From assembly GCA_021824175.1 (NCBI GenBank), contig JAKALP010000009.1, positions 124,001 to 188,000 on the forward strand: a DNA stretch of 64,000 bases. The letters are read 5' to 3'. Made by a program: the position numbers and the translations under genes. Shown one piece after another: positions 54,278 through 62,159 of the stretch (position 1 is the stretch's first letter; each line of letters begins with the position of its first letter). This DNA is from Deltaproteobacteria bacterium. Lineage in GTDB: Bacteria; Desulfobacterota; Desulfobacteria; Desulfobacterales; Desulfosarcinaceae. The notes under the pieces were generated by a model. It was not told the origin of the DNA. It did not search any database and saw nothing but the letters and a program-made list of their open reading frames with translations.

Positions 54278-55585
54278 ATGCAAGCTACCCAACCAAACAA
54301 AACCACCGCTGTAAAGGGCACGGAAACGGCGCGGGAAGTACGCGCCCTGGTGAAGAACATCTACAAAAGCGCCCATGAGGCCAAGGATAACGGCCGCAAG
54401 GTGGCCTACATGATGGTCGCCTCCAACTACGACGAAATCCTGCGGGCCATGGACATCGTGCCCCTGCCCACGGAGAACTACGCCGGGCTGTGCGCGGCCA
54501 AGCGCGACATGGATCGTTTTCTCCTTAAAGCGGAAGCCGACGGCTACTCCCAGGTGCTGTGCAGTTACGCGCGCATCGGCCTGGGCTTTGACAGCCTGCG
54601 CAAGGAACTGGGCCGCATCCCGGACAACAGTCCGGACGGCGGCATGCCCCTGCCCGACATGATGATCGGCAGCTCGGCGGTGTGCGACCCACGTTTTAAA
54701 TGGTATCAGGCCACCAGCCGATATCTGGATGTGCCCACCTTTGCCATTGACGTGGTGGCGCCGCCACCCCAGGCGGATCTGAACCAGGTACGCGATCACT
54801 ACATCTCCTATCAGCGCGCCCAGTTCCAGGGGCTGATCGAGTTTCTGGAAGCACAGACGGGAAAGAAGATGGACAAGGAGCGGCTCTGGGAGGCCATCCG
54901 CCTGGGCGACAAGGCCTGGCAGCTGTGGTACGACATCGACCGGCTGCGCGTGGCCGTGCCCAGCCCCATGCCCTCCCAGGATCATTTCAGCATCATGGTG
55001 GCTGGCCATTACTACTCCGGCACCCAGGTAGCCGTGGATTTCTACCAGAAGCTCTTTGACGAAGTAAAACACAAGGCTGAACACAAGATCGGCGTCATCG
55101 CCCAAGAGAAGTACCGCATTCTTTACGGCGGCGGCCTGCCACCCTGGCACACCCTGTGGATTTTCAACTACTTTGAAAGCTTCGGCGCGGTATTCGCCAT
55201 TGAAAATGTCTACCGCGGCTTCGACCCCGTGGAAGTGCCTTCGCATGTCAAAGACCCGGTGGATTACCTGGCCTGGCGGACCTTCCTGCGCGCCACGCGT
55301 TACCACGATCAAGCCCGGCTGGGCAGCGGCAGCCCGGCCGTGGAAAAGCTGCTGGGCCTGATCGCCGACTACTCCATCGACGGCGTGGTGTTTCACGCCT
55401 GCCGCTCCTGCCGCGCCACCACCATTGGCCAGACCCACATTAAAAGCGAGCTTGGCAAGCAGTGCGACTTGCCCATGATGCAACTGGTCTCGGATATGGT
55501 GGATTTGCGGGATTACTCCGAAGCGCAGTGGAAGGCGCAGATCGGGGCGTTTATGGAAGCATTGGCCGCCCGTGGGACGCGTTGA
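54278..55585 (+). CDS. bcrB: Benzoyl-CoA reductase family subunit B-like
   Basis: 435-residue partner of the C subunit, matching BcrB/BadE/BzdO in length and motifs: ENYAGLCAAKRDM, SQVLCSYARIGLGFDSL, APPPQADLNQVRDHY and the C-terminal cysteine pair VFHACRSCRATTIGQTHIK. It should carry one or more [4Fe-4S] clusters and bind the acyl-CoA. The ATG at 54278 follows AGAGGA. The last codon CGT and stop TGA are the first five-plus bases of an octamer array, so the gene terminates inside a repeat. It is the largest subunit of the operon. Confidence 0.87.
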   Translation: MQATQPNKTTAVKGTETAREVRALVKNIYKSAHEAKDNGRKVAYMMVASNYDEILRAMDIVPLPTENYAGLCAAKRDMDRFLLKAEADGYSQVLCSYARIGLGFDSLRKELGRIPDNSPDGGMPLPDMMIGSSAVCDPRFKWYQATSRYLDVPTFAIDVVAPPPQADLNQVRDHYISYQRAQFQGLIEFLEAQTGKKMDKERLWEAIRLGDKAWQLWYDIDRLRVAVPSPMPSQDHFSIMVAGHYYSGTQVAVDFYQKLFDEVKHKAEHKIGVIAQEKYRILYGGGLPPWHTLWIFNYFESFGAVFAIENVYRGFDPVEVPSHVKDPVDYLAWRTFLRATRYHDQARLGSGSPAVEKLLGLIADYSIDGVVFHACRSCRATTIGQTHIKSELGKQCDLPMMQLVSDMVDLRDYSEAQWKAQIGAFMEALAARGTR

Positions 55586-55760
55586 TTGGTTGATTCGTTG
55601 AGTCGTTATTCGTTGATTGGTTGATTCGTTGATTTGTAGAGCGAGGTCTTAATCTTCGTCATTTAGGATCTCACTAGAATTAAAAAGGTAGAATTGCCTT
55701 CCACGACTCAACGAATAACGAGTCAACGAATAACGAATAAGCCAATCAACGAAATAACGA
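55580..55760. repeat. CGTTGATT octamer paired-arm repeat between B and ATPase genes
   Basis: Left arm CGTTGATTGGTTGATTCGTT... (55580-55637) starts in the last codon of the B-subunit gene. The right arm (55703-55760) ends 14 bp before the next start codon. The loop is about 65 bp. The whole intercistronic spacer is thus one hairpin. Confidence 0.92.
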
Positions 55761-55774
55761 AGAGAAAGAGCGAA

Positions 55775-56605
55775 ATGCCCTTCGCCGGAATCGACATCGG
55801 CTCCACCATGACTAAGGTGGTGATCGCGGATGAAGATCAAAAAGTACTCTCCGCGCACATCGGGCCCACCGGCGTGGAGCATCGCCACCTGGCGCTCAAG
55901 GTGACGGAAGAGACGATCAAACAAGCCGGGCTTTCTTTTGAGGCACTGGAATTCATCGTGGCTACGGGCTACGGCCGCATCAATGTGCCCTTTGCCGACA
56001 AACAGCTTACCGAAATCACCTGCCATGCGCGGGGCGTGCGCGCCTTGTTTGCTTCCGCGAAAATCATCATCGATATCGGCGGCCAGGATTCCAAGGGCAT
56101 CAGGCTGGACGCCGACGGCAAGGTGGCCGACTTTGTAATGAACGACAAATGCGCCGCTGGCACCGGCCGCTTCCTGGAAGTAATCGCCGAGACATTGGGG
56201 TTGCGCCTGGAAGAGCTGGGCGCTGTGGCGCTCAAGGCCGACGGGGTTGTACAAATCTCCAACATGTGTACGGTTTTTGCCGAGCATGAGGTGACCTCGC
56301 GGCTGGCCGAGGGTGCGGATGTGGCCCAAATCGCGGCCGGTCTGCACCAGGCCATCGCCTCACGGGTGGTCAACATGACGCGCCGCCTGGGCATTGAAAA
56401 AGAGGTAGTGGTTACCGGCGGCGGTGCTAAAAACACCGGTCTGGTCAAGGCTATTGAAGAACAGGTGGGATTTGGTGTGCTCACGCCGCCAGAACCCTTT
56501 ATCACCGGGGCTCTGGGCGCGGCCCTGGCCGGCAAGGATCTCTTTGATCGCGGCGTTCGGCCCCTGCGGCCGCGCAAAAAAGAGGATGTCACTTTCTTCT
56601 CATGA
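55775..56605 (+). CDS. BcrAD/BadFG family ATPase subunit (first copy)
   Basis: 276-residue ASKHA-type ATPase that couples ATP hydrolysis to electron transfer onto the catalytic B/C module. Motifs: FAGIDIGSTMTKVVIADE (phosphate 1), IIDIGGQDSKGI (D105), NDKCAAGTGRFLE (C126), ISNMCTVFAEHE (C165) and VTGGGAKNTG. The two cysteines would ligate a [4Fe-4S] cluster bridging the two ATPase subunits. Length resembles the Azoarcus-type BzdP/Q pair rather than the longer BcrA. Its stop overlaps the next start by ATGA. Confidence 0.87.
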   Translation: MPFAGIDIGSTMTKVVIADEDQKVLSAHIGPTGVEHRHLALKVTEETIKQAGLSFEALEFIVATGYGRINVPFADKQLTEITCHARGVRALFASAKIIIDIGGQDSKGIRLDADGKVADFVMNDKCAAGTGRFLEVIAETLGLRLEELGAVALKADGVVQISNMCTVFAEHEVTSRLAEGADVAQIAAGLHQAIASRVVNMTRRLGIEKEVVVTGGGAKNTGLVKAIEEQVGFGVLTPPEPFITGALGAALAGKDLFDRGVRPLRPRKKEDVTFFS

Positions 56606-57396
56606 CTGGAATACATCATTACTACGCCGGCCTGGACATGGGCTCGGTCTCCGTCAAAGCCGTGATCATTTGCGACGGCCGCATGGTCTGCTTCGGCCTG
56701 ATCCCTTCGGGCGGCCAATACAAAACTGCGGCCACAAAGACCATGGAAGAAGTATTGGGCAAAGCGGCCATCGCGATGGAAGATCTCTCTGGCTTGGTAA
56801 TCACCGGCCTGGGCGAACAGAGTGCGCCCTTTGAGGCCCCACGGATTTCAGATATTTCCTGCCATGCCAGGGGATGCCATGCTTTATTCCCTTCGGCACG
56901 GACCATGATCGACATCGGCGGCCAGTTTACCAAGGCCGCCCGAATCACTCCCCAGGGAACCATCGCCGACTTCCTGATGAGCGAAAAATGCGCTACGGGT
57001 TCGGGAAGATTTCTACAGGTGATCTCCCGGATTCTGCGCATCCCCATCGAAGAGATCGGGCCGCTTTCGATGCAATCCCAAAACCCGGTGGAGTTCTCCA
57101 CCAACTGCGCCGTGTTCGCCGAATCGGAAACCATCTCCCGCATTGCCGAAGGCGCCCAGCCGGCCGATATCCTGGCCGGCGTACACCGCGCCATGGCCGC
57201 CAAAGTCAAAATGCTGGCCAAAAGAGTAAAGCTGGAACCTGAAGTAGTTCTCACCGGCGGCGGCGGTGAAGACGCCGGGCTGGTTGAGGCGGTGGGCAAT
57301 GCTCTGGGGCAGAAGATCCTGGTGCCTGAAACCCCCAGGCTGACCGCGGCTTACGGTGCCGCCTGCCTGGCGGCGGCGCATGAATATAGACCTTAA
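56602..57396 (+). CDS. BcrAD/BadFG family ATPase subunit (second copy)
   Basis: 264-residue paralogue of the preceding gene, overlapping it by four bases. Motifs: YAGLDMGSVSVKAVII, MIDIGGQFTKAARI, SEKCATGSGRFLQ (C130), STNCAVFAESET (C169) and LTGGGGEDAGL. The acidic residue of the DIGGQD motif is Phe (F109), unlike its partner, so its ATP hydrolysis may be altered while the Fe-S ligands remain. Order C-B-ATPase-ATPase is the classical one for class I benzoyl-CoA reductases. Which copy corresponds to BcrA or BcrD is not decidable by eye. Confidence 0.85.
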   Translation: MTGIHHYYAGLDMGSVSVKAVIICDGRMVCFGLIPSGGQYKTAATKTMEEVLGKAAIAMEDLSGLVITGLGEQSAPFEAPRISDISCHARGCHALFPSARTMIDIGGQFTKAARITPQGTIADFLMSEKCATGSGRFLQVISRILRIPIEEIGPLSMQSQNPVEFSTNCAVFAESETISRIAEGAQPADILAGVHRAMAAKVKMLAKRVKLEPEVVLTGGGGEDAGLVEAVGNALGQKILVPETPRLTAAYGAACLAAAHEYRP

Positions 57397-57854
57397 AATA
57401 CACACTGGTCATCAATTAGGTCTCTGATGGGACATGTCGCTTTTTGGACTGCCTCAAACAGAGGCATGTTACAACAATAATAAGCCATGATCCAATATAT
57501 TTGCCGTCATTTGGATTGGATGCAGGGCCATAAGGCGCTGGTGCGTTTATTGCCTTGATGTACTTAAGCTCTTTACATACAGTAAGTGGACAGCCTATAG
57601 TGGTTTCAAGCCCCCCCATACATCGTTCATATTCATGCGCCAATGTGCGTTCCCGCTTCATTAGACCGTTAAAGGAGCCGCCAAAAGAAAGGATATAAAA
57701 CCATATTAAGGTTTTATACGATTTTTTTGGCCAAGATTTGCAGAGAGATTCTGGAAAGGAGGGCGGCACATAATTGATCGGATTTGTGGAAAGCGAAATT
57801 TTAATTATTGATTCGTATGAACTATCAGTCTGACATTGGGAGGGGAAGGTTACC
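57397..57854. other. AT-richer intergenic stretch without a supported gene
   Basis: 458 bp of noticeably lower GC between the ATPase gene and the lyase gene. A minus-strand frame from about 57665 down to 57416 could encode an 80-residue peptide (starting MKRERTLAHEYERC), but no ribosome site or family resemblance supports it. The lyase leader ends with GGGAGGGGAAGG. Confidence 0.5.
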
Positions 57855-59225
57855 ATGAAAAAGACATTGGCAATTCTTTTGGTGTTATCCATCATTGTAT
57901 TTTTGGGGTACGGCTGCGACACGGGGTCCAGCTCCAGCACCAGTTCAAGTTCCACCAGCAGTACGAGCTCCAGCGGCGGTTGCGATACGGGTAGCAGCAG
58001 TAGCAGCAGTACTAGCAGCACCAGTAGTACCAGCAGCACAAGCAGCACAAGCAGTACCAGTAGCACCAGCAGTACCAGCAGTAGCAGCGGCAGCGTCAGC
58101 GACGGCGACATTGTCCTTTCGCCGGGAGGCAATCTCCAGAACGCCATCAACACCATTGCGGCCGGCAAAACCATCTGGTTGAACGGCGGCACCTACAATA
58201 TGTCCGCAACGATCACCATCGCCGAAAGCAATAGCGGCACCTCATCGGCCAGGAAATCGATCAAAGCCATGGGTAACGGCATGCCGGTTCTGGATTGGAA
58301 CTCCACCAGCGACAACAGCTCCGGCCGCGGCATTATTCTGGACGGTTCCTACTGGCATATTTACGGCATCACCATCCGGGAAGCCGGCGACAACGGCATG
58401 CTGCTTTCGGGCGATAACAACATCATCGAACGGTGTGTGTTCACCGCCAACCGCGACACCGGTCTGCAACTCTCGCGGTATAACGGCAATTATAACAGCA
58501 TCAGCCAATGGCCATCCAATAATCTGATTCTGCAGTGCGAATCCTTTGACAATATGGACTCCAACGGTGAAAATGCCGATGGTTTCGCGGCCAAACTCAC
58601 CTGCGGCGAGGGCAATGTGTTCAGGGGGTGCTACTCCCATAATAACGTCGACGACGGATGGGACCTCTGGACCAATTCAGGCACACCGATCGGCAAGGTT
58701 ACGATTGAATACTGTATTTCATACATGAACGGCACGCTGACCAACGGGACTGTTATGACCAACGGCGACCGCAATGGATTCAAGCTGGGCGGCGCCGACG
58801 TATCGGTCAACCATACGGTGCGCTATTGCATTGCCGCCAATAACGGCGCATGCGGATTTACCTGGAACAGCAATCCCGGGAGCATCAAAGTCACCAACAA
58901 TACGGCCTACGGCAATAAGAAGAGCAATTTCTACTTTGCCGGCGGAAGCTCCACCTTCCTGAACAATATCTCCTTGAGCGGCAGTTCCGATGACAAGATC
59001 GCCGGATCAAGCCTCAATGCGAACTACAATGCCTGGTGGACCAGCGGCAAAGCAGTGAGCGGAAACGGCGTCACGGTCACCTCCGCGGATTTTCAGTCCC
59101 TTTCCAAGGGCACGCTGACCTGGGTCTCCAACACCAGCGTCAATCTTGGAACGCTTCTCATCCCGGTTTCGGGCAGCGACCTGATCGGAACTGGTTCCGG
59201 TGGGGTGAACATGGGAGCCAGATAA
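57855..59225 (+). CDS. PL9-like polysaccharide lyase lipoprotein with Ser/Thr linker
   Basis: 456-residue exported protein. A lipoprotein signal (ending FLGYGC) is followed by about 60 residues of Ser/Thr repeats (units SST) interrupted by a second CDTGSSS. Then comes a right-handed parallel beta-helix. Family 9 pectate-lyase features include ENADGFAAKL, NVDDGWDLWTNSGTPIGKVTIEYC and GDRNGFKLGG, where the Lys matches the catalytic base and the Asps match Ca2+ ligands. It would cleave pectate-like uronans at the cell surface. Such an enzyme is unexpected beside aromatic and hydrogen metabolism, and the AT-richer flank suggests transfer. A strong terminator follows. Confidence 0.87.
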   Translation: MKKTLAILLVLSIIVFLGYGCDTGSSSSTSSSSTSSTSSSGGCDTGSSSSSSTSSTSSTSSTSSTSSTSSTSSTSSSSGSVSDGDIVLSPGGNLQNAINTIAAGKTIWLNGGTYNMSATITIAESNSGTSSARKSIKAMGNGMPVLDWNSTSDNSSGRGIILDGSYWHIYGITIREAGDNGMLLSGDNNIIERCVFTANRDTGLQLSRYNGNYNSISQWPSNNLILQCESFDNMDSNGENADGFAAKLTCGEGNVFRGCYSHNNVDDGWDLWTNSGTPIGKVTIEYCISYMNGTLTNGTVMTNGDRNGFKLGGADVSVNHTVRYCIAANNGACGFTWNSNPGSIKVTNNTAYGNKKSNFYFAGGSSTFLNNISLSGSSDDKIAGSSLNANYNAWWTSGKAVSGNGVTVTSADFQSLSKGTLTWVSNTSVNLGTLLIPVSGSDLIGTGSGGVNMGAR

Positions 59226-59255
59226 TTTTTTACTACAAGGTATCTGAAATAGATG

Positions 59256-59287
59256 GCGCCCGGTTTTCCGGGCGCTATTTATTTTTG
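59256..59287 (+). terminator. Intrinsic terminator
   Basis: GCGCCCGG (59256-59263), TTTT loop, CCGGGCGC (59268-59275), then TATTTATTTTTG. It ends the lyase transcript 30 bp after the stop codon. Confidence 0.92.
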
Positions 59288-59298
59288 CGAAGAGCTTG

Positions 59299-59320
59299 GC
59301 CAAAAGATTTTGAGATGGCT
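59299..59320 (+). repeat. Solo end of the TTTTGAGATGGCTTG element
   Basis: CCAAAAGATTTTGAGATGGC-TTG, almost identical to the right end of the 140-bp hairpin element at 60424-60563. Confidence 0.6.
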
Positions 59321-59444
59321 TGCAGGAGATGGGGCTCAACGGTATTTCCAGACAACAGACAGGACAAAAAGGCCGCTGATGCAGCCCTACTTGATTAATG
59401 TCCATGAGGCGGTATAGGTAAGGCCATACCTGAAAGGGATAACC

Positions 59445-60371
59445 ATGCGGATCTTCGACTCAGGACAAATTACCCCGGATTTCTATGTCACCGGCCCCGC
59501 GGGTGTACCGGTCTATCTGCTGGACGGGCCCCAGCCGGCGCTGTTCGATGCGGGTGTCAGCGCGTACGCCGACGCGTATGTTAACGATATCCGGTCGGCC
59601 CTGGGCGAGCGGCCGCCCGCCTACCTATTTTTGACCCATGCCCATTTTGATCATGTGGGCGCGGCCGGCGTTTTTAAACGCATCTGGCCGGATCTCCAAA
59701 TTGTGGCTTCGGAACGTTCCGCCGAGATCCTTCAGCGCCCAGGGGCCATCGAGTTGATCGCATTGCTCAATGCCGATGCGCTCTCCTTGTCCCAGGCCCA
59801 AGGGTTTACTCCCTTGAATGAAAATCCATTCGAGCCGGCGGGCGTGGATGTGGTGGCCGCTCGGGATCAAATCTTCCATTTGGGCGCCGACCTTTCGGTC
59901 CAGGTCTGGCCCGCGCCCGGCCACACCCGCGATTTCACTTGTTACTGGATAGAATCCCGCAAGATTCTCATAGCCTCTGAGGCTGTGGGCAACGATGACG
60001 GCACAGGCGCCATTCAACCCGAATTTCTGGTGGATATCGACGCCTATCTGGACAACATCGACCGTTTGGCCCGCCTGCCCATCGAGGTTCTCTGCCCCGG
60101 CCACGCCCTGGTGCTGACCGATGATGATGCCCGGGCGCACATGCGCCGCACGCCCGAATATACCCACCGCTACCTGGAGATGGCCGAAGCCTATTTGCGG
60201 GAGACCCAAGGCGATCTGGATGCGGCCGCGCAAAGAATCAAGGCCGCGGAATGGGACCCGCGCCCCTGGCCCAAGCAGACCGAGCAGGCTTACATGCTCA
60301 ACACCCGCCAGCGCATGCTCAAAGTGTGGGAGCGGATGCAGGCAGCGTCCAGGGCCAAAGGAAAAAAGTGA
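59445..60371 (+). CDS. MBL-fold metallo-hydrolase
   Basis: 308-residue metallo-beta-lactamase-fold hydrolase. The metal motif is LTHAHFDHVGAA (HxHxDH), with later ligands in APGHTRDFTCYW and CPGHALVL. A C-terminal helical extension (TPEYTHRYLEMAEAYLRETQGDLDAA) follows. The start has AAAGGGATAACC. Thioesterase, lactonase or glyoxalase II-like activities occur in this family; a thioester-cleaving role would fit the neighbouring CoA chemistry but is inference. Confidence 0.9.
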   Translation: MRIFDSGQITPDFYVTGPAGVPVYLLDGPQPALFDAGVSAYADAYVNDIRSALGERPPAYLFLTHAHFDHVGAAGVFKRIWPDLQIVASERSAEILQRPGAIELIALLNADALSLSQAQGFTPLNENPFEPAGVDVVAARDQIFHLGADLSVQVWPAPGHTRDFTCYWIESRKILIASEAVGNDDGTGAIQPEFLVDIDAYLDNIDRLARLPIEVLCPGHALVLTDDDARAHMRRTPEYTHRYLEMAEAYLRETQGDLDAAAQRIKAAEWDPRPWPKQTEQAYMLNTRQRMLKVWERMQAASRAKGKK

Positions 60372-60423
60372 AGACCGAACGGTTGGGATGTGTATTATAG
60401 TTGGGCCGAGGATGGGGACCTAC

Positions 60424-60563
60424 GGGCCATCTCAAAACAATCTTTTGGCCCAAACTCTTTGTTGGAGGCCAATGTTAAATCCTCGAAATATTATTATATG
60501 TCTCCGGTTTAACATTTGCCTCCGCCGCGATTTTGAACCAAAATCTTTATTTTGAGATGGCTT
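60424..60563. repeat. 140-bp double-stem hairpin (MITE-like) element
   Basis: Outer inverted ends GGCCATCTCAAAACAATCTTTTGG (60424-60448) and CCAAAATCTTTATTTTGAGATGGC (60538-60563). Inner inverted pair GGAGGCCAATGTTAAA (60464-60479) and TTTAACATTTGCCTCC (60508-60523), 15 of 16 matching. No coding capacity. Solo ends occur at 28.2, 52.75 and 59.3 kb. Confidence 0.82.
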
Positions 60564-60594
60564 GTGATTTGATTATGGAAGGGAGAAGTTCTCT

Positions 60595-61587
60595 ATGGCG
60601 GACATGACCTTATGTAAAGAGCTGGCCAAAGCCATTGGGGCCGGCGAATCACCTCTGATCGGCAAAATTTTTCAGGCCCTGGTCAAGGATGACGAGGCCA
60701 AAGTGATGCTGCTGGCAGCGCCGCCGGCCACGGCCGAAGAACTGGCCCAGAAATCCGGTCTGGCTGAAGAGGCCGTTCTATCCATGATGAATTCTCTGTT
60801 TCAGCGGGGGCTGATTTTCAAGGCCACTCGCGGCGGCGAGAAGAAATGGTACCGGGTCAAGACCGTGCCCCAGATGCATGATTCCACCAGCCTGACGCCC
60901 GGCATCTCCCGCCAGGTGCTCGATCTGTGGAAGGCCTACATGGACCAGGAGTGGCCGGCCTATGGCGGCAAGATCATGGAGGTGATGCCCGGCGCCATCA
61001 TGCGGGTGGTGCCGGTCAATGAGAGCATCGAACCCCAATCCAAAGTGCTGGCCTATGACGACGTGATCAAGATTGTGGAGAATGCCAAGACATTGTCGGT
61101 GACCAAATGCTCCTGCCGCGTGATTTCCGGCGATTGTGACAAGCCGCTGGAGGTCTGCATGCAGGTCGACCGCGCGGCCGAATACAATATCGAGCGCGGC
61201 ACGGGCCGGGCATTGACCAAACCCGAGGCCATCGAGATGTTGAAACGGTGCCGGGAAGAGGGCCTGGTGCACACGGTGGACAACCGCCAGACCGTGGGCC
61301 ACGTGATCTGCAACTGCTGCAAGGATTGCTGTTTGAATTGGCCCATCATGAAAGGCGTGAAGAAATGGGTTGCGCCCAGCCGTTTTGCCGCCGTGGTGGA
61401 TAGTGATCTGTGCAGCGGTTGTGAAGCATGTATCGACCGCTGCTTCTTCGATGCCCTTTCCATGGCCGAGGAGCGCGCCGCTGTGGATGCCGAAAAATGC
61501 CTGGGTTGCGGGGTCTGCACGGTGGTCTGCCCGACCGAAGCGCTGAAGCTGAAGGAAGTACGGCCCTCGGATTTTGTGCCTGTTTGA
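60595..61587 (+). CDS. Winged-helix and 4Fe-4S ferredoxin domain protein
   Basis: 330-residue Fe-S protein. Residues about 35-90 resemble a winged helix (PPATAEELAQKSGLAEEAVLSMMNSLFQRGLIFKAT). A Cys-rich central part (TKCSCRVISGDCDKPLEVC and ICNCCKDCC) may bind an extra cluster. The C-terminus has two ferredoxin motifs, CSGCEACIDRC and CLGCGVCTVVCPTEAL. It could feed low-potential electrons to the benzoyl-CoA-reductase-type enzyme encoded upstream. Similar proteins are common in sulfate reducers. The stop codon lies at the edge of a CCCGTTGG array. ATG 60595 has GAAGGGAGAAG. Confidence 0.87.
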   Translation: MADMTLCKELAKAIGAGESPLIGKIFQALVKDDEAKVMLLAAPPATAEELAQKSGLAEEAVLSMMNSLFQRGLIFKATRGGEKKWYRVKTVPQMHDSTSLTPGISRQVLDLWKAYMDQEWPAYGGKIMEVMPGAIMRVVPVNESIEPQSKVLAYDDVIKIVENAKTLSVTKCSCRVISGDCDKPLEVCMQVDRAAEYNIERGTGRALTKPEAIEMLKRCREEGLVHTVDNRQTVGHVICNCCKDCCLNWPIMKGVKKWVAPSRFAAVVDSDLCSGCEACIDRCFFDALSMAEERAAVDAEKCLGCGVCTVVCPTEALKLKEVRPSDFVPV

Positions 61588-61776
61588 ACGTTGGCCCGTT
61601 GGCCCGTTGGCCCGTTAGCCCGTTAGCCCGTGAGCCTGTTGGGCTGTAACACATGAGTTTATTGAAGCATAGGTAGTAATTTCTTAAAAGACGGTGTGAT
61701 TCAATGAATCAAAATCTGATTGGCTAAATTAAAGGGTTTGACGGGCAACGGACACACGGGCCAACGGGCGAACGGA
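61588..61776. repeat. Composite CCCGTTGG octamer element with conserved 38-bp boundary
   Basis: ACGTTGGCCCGTTGGCCCGT-type octamers begin directly after the stop codon (61587) and run to about 61645. A 38-bp boundary (61709-61746) matching those at 39367 and 39539 follows, then octamers CGGGCAA/CGGACACA/CGGGCCAA running to within two bases of the hypA ATG. It thus fills the whole spacer. Confidence 0.88.
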
Positions 61777-61777
61777 A

Positions 61778-62128
61778 ATGCACGAACTGCCGATTACCGA
61801 AACCATCCTGAAGATTGTGCTGGCCCATGCGGAGAAGAACGATGTGCGCCGGATTATGCGGATTCATCTTCAGGTGGGTCAACTGAGCGATCTGCAAGAC
61901 GATTGGATGCAGCGCTACTTCGATCACCTGAGCCGGGGAACCGTGGCTGAGGACGCCAAGCTTCAGATCGAGCGCACGCCCATCCGGCTGATGTGCGAAG
62001 CCTGCGGTACTGAATACACCGCGGCGTCCGCTGACCAGGTGGACCAACCATGTCCCCAATGCGGTCAGAAAGACAGCCGGCTGATCGGCGGGCGGGAGTA
62101 CACGATTACCAATATGGAAGTGCTTTAA
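61778..62128 (+). CDS. hypA: Hydrogenase maturation nickel metallochaperone HypA
   Basis: 116-residue nickel chaperone delivering Ni to the [NiFe] hydrogenase precursor. The N-terminal MHELPITETILKIV (His2 binds Ni) and the Zn site CEACGTEY ... CPQCGQKDSRLIGGREYTITNMEV are diagnostic. No ribosome-binding site is visible; an octamer repeat array extends to two bases before the ATG. It is the only hyp gene in the window, and the hydrogenase subunits lie 9-14 kb away. Confidence 0.95.
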   Translation: MHELPITETILKIVLAHAEKNDVRRIMRIHLQVGQLSDLQDDWMQRYFDHLSRGTVAEDAKLQIERTPIRLMCEACGTEYTAASADQVDQPCPQCGQKDSRLIGGREYTITNMEVL

Positions 62129-62159
62129 CGATAACAATAACAGAACAAAGGAGAAATTT

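Noticed and set aside
54263-55483. Minus-strand 406-residue open frame
   Set aside because: Antisense shadow of the B-subunit gene with no domain signal.
57416-58192. Minus-strand 258-residue frame with a poly-Leu/Val stretch
   Set aside because: The Leu/Val run is the antisense of the Ser/Thr linker of the lyase. Only the part beyond 57855 is free, and it has no ribosome site or family match.
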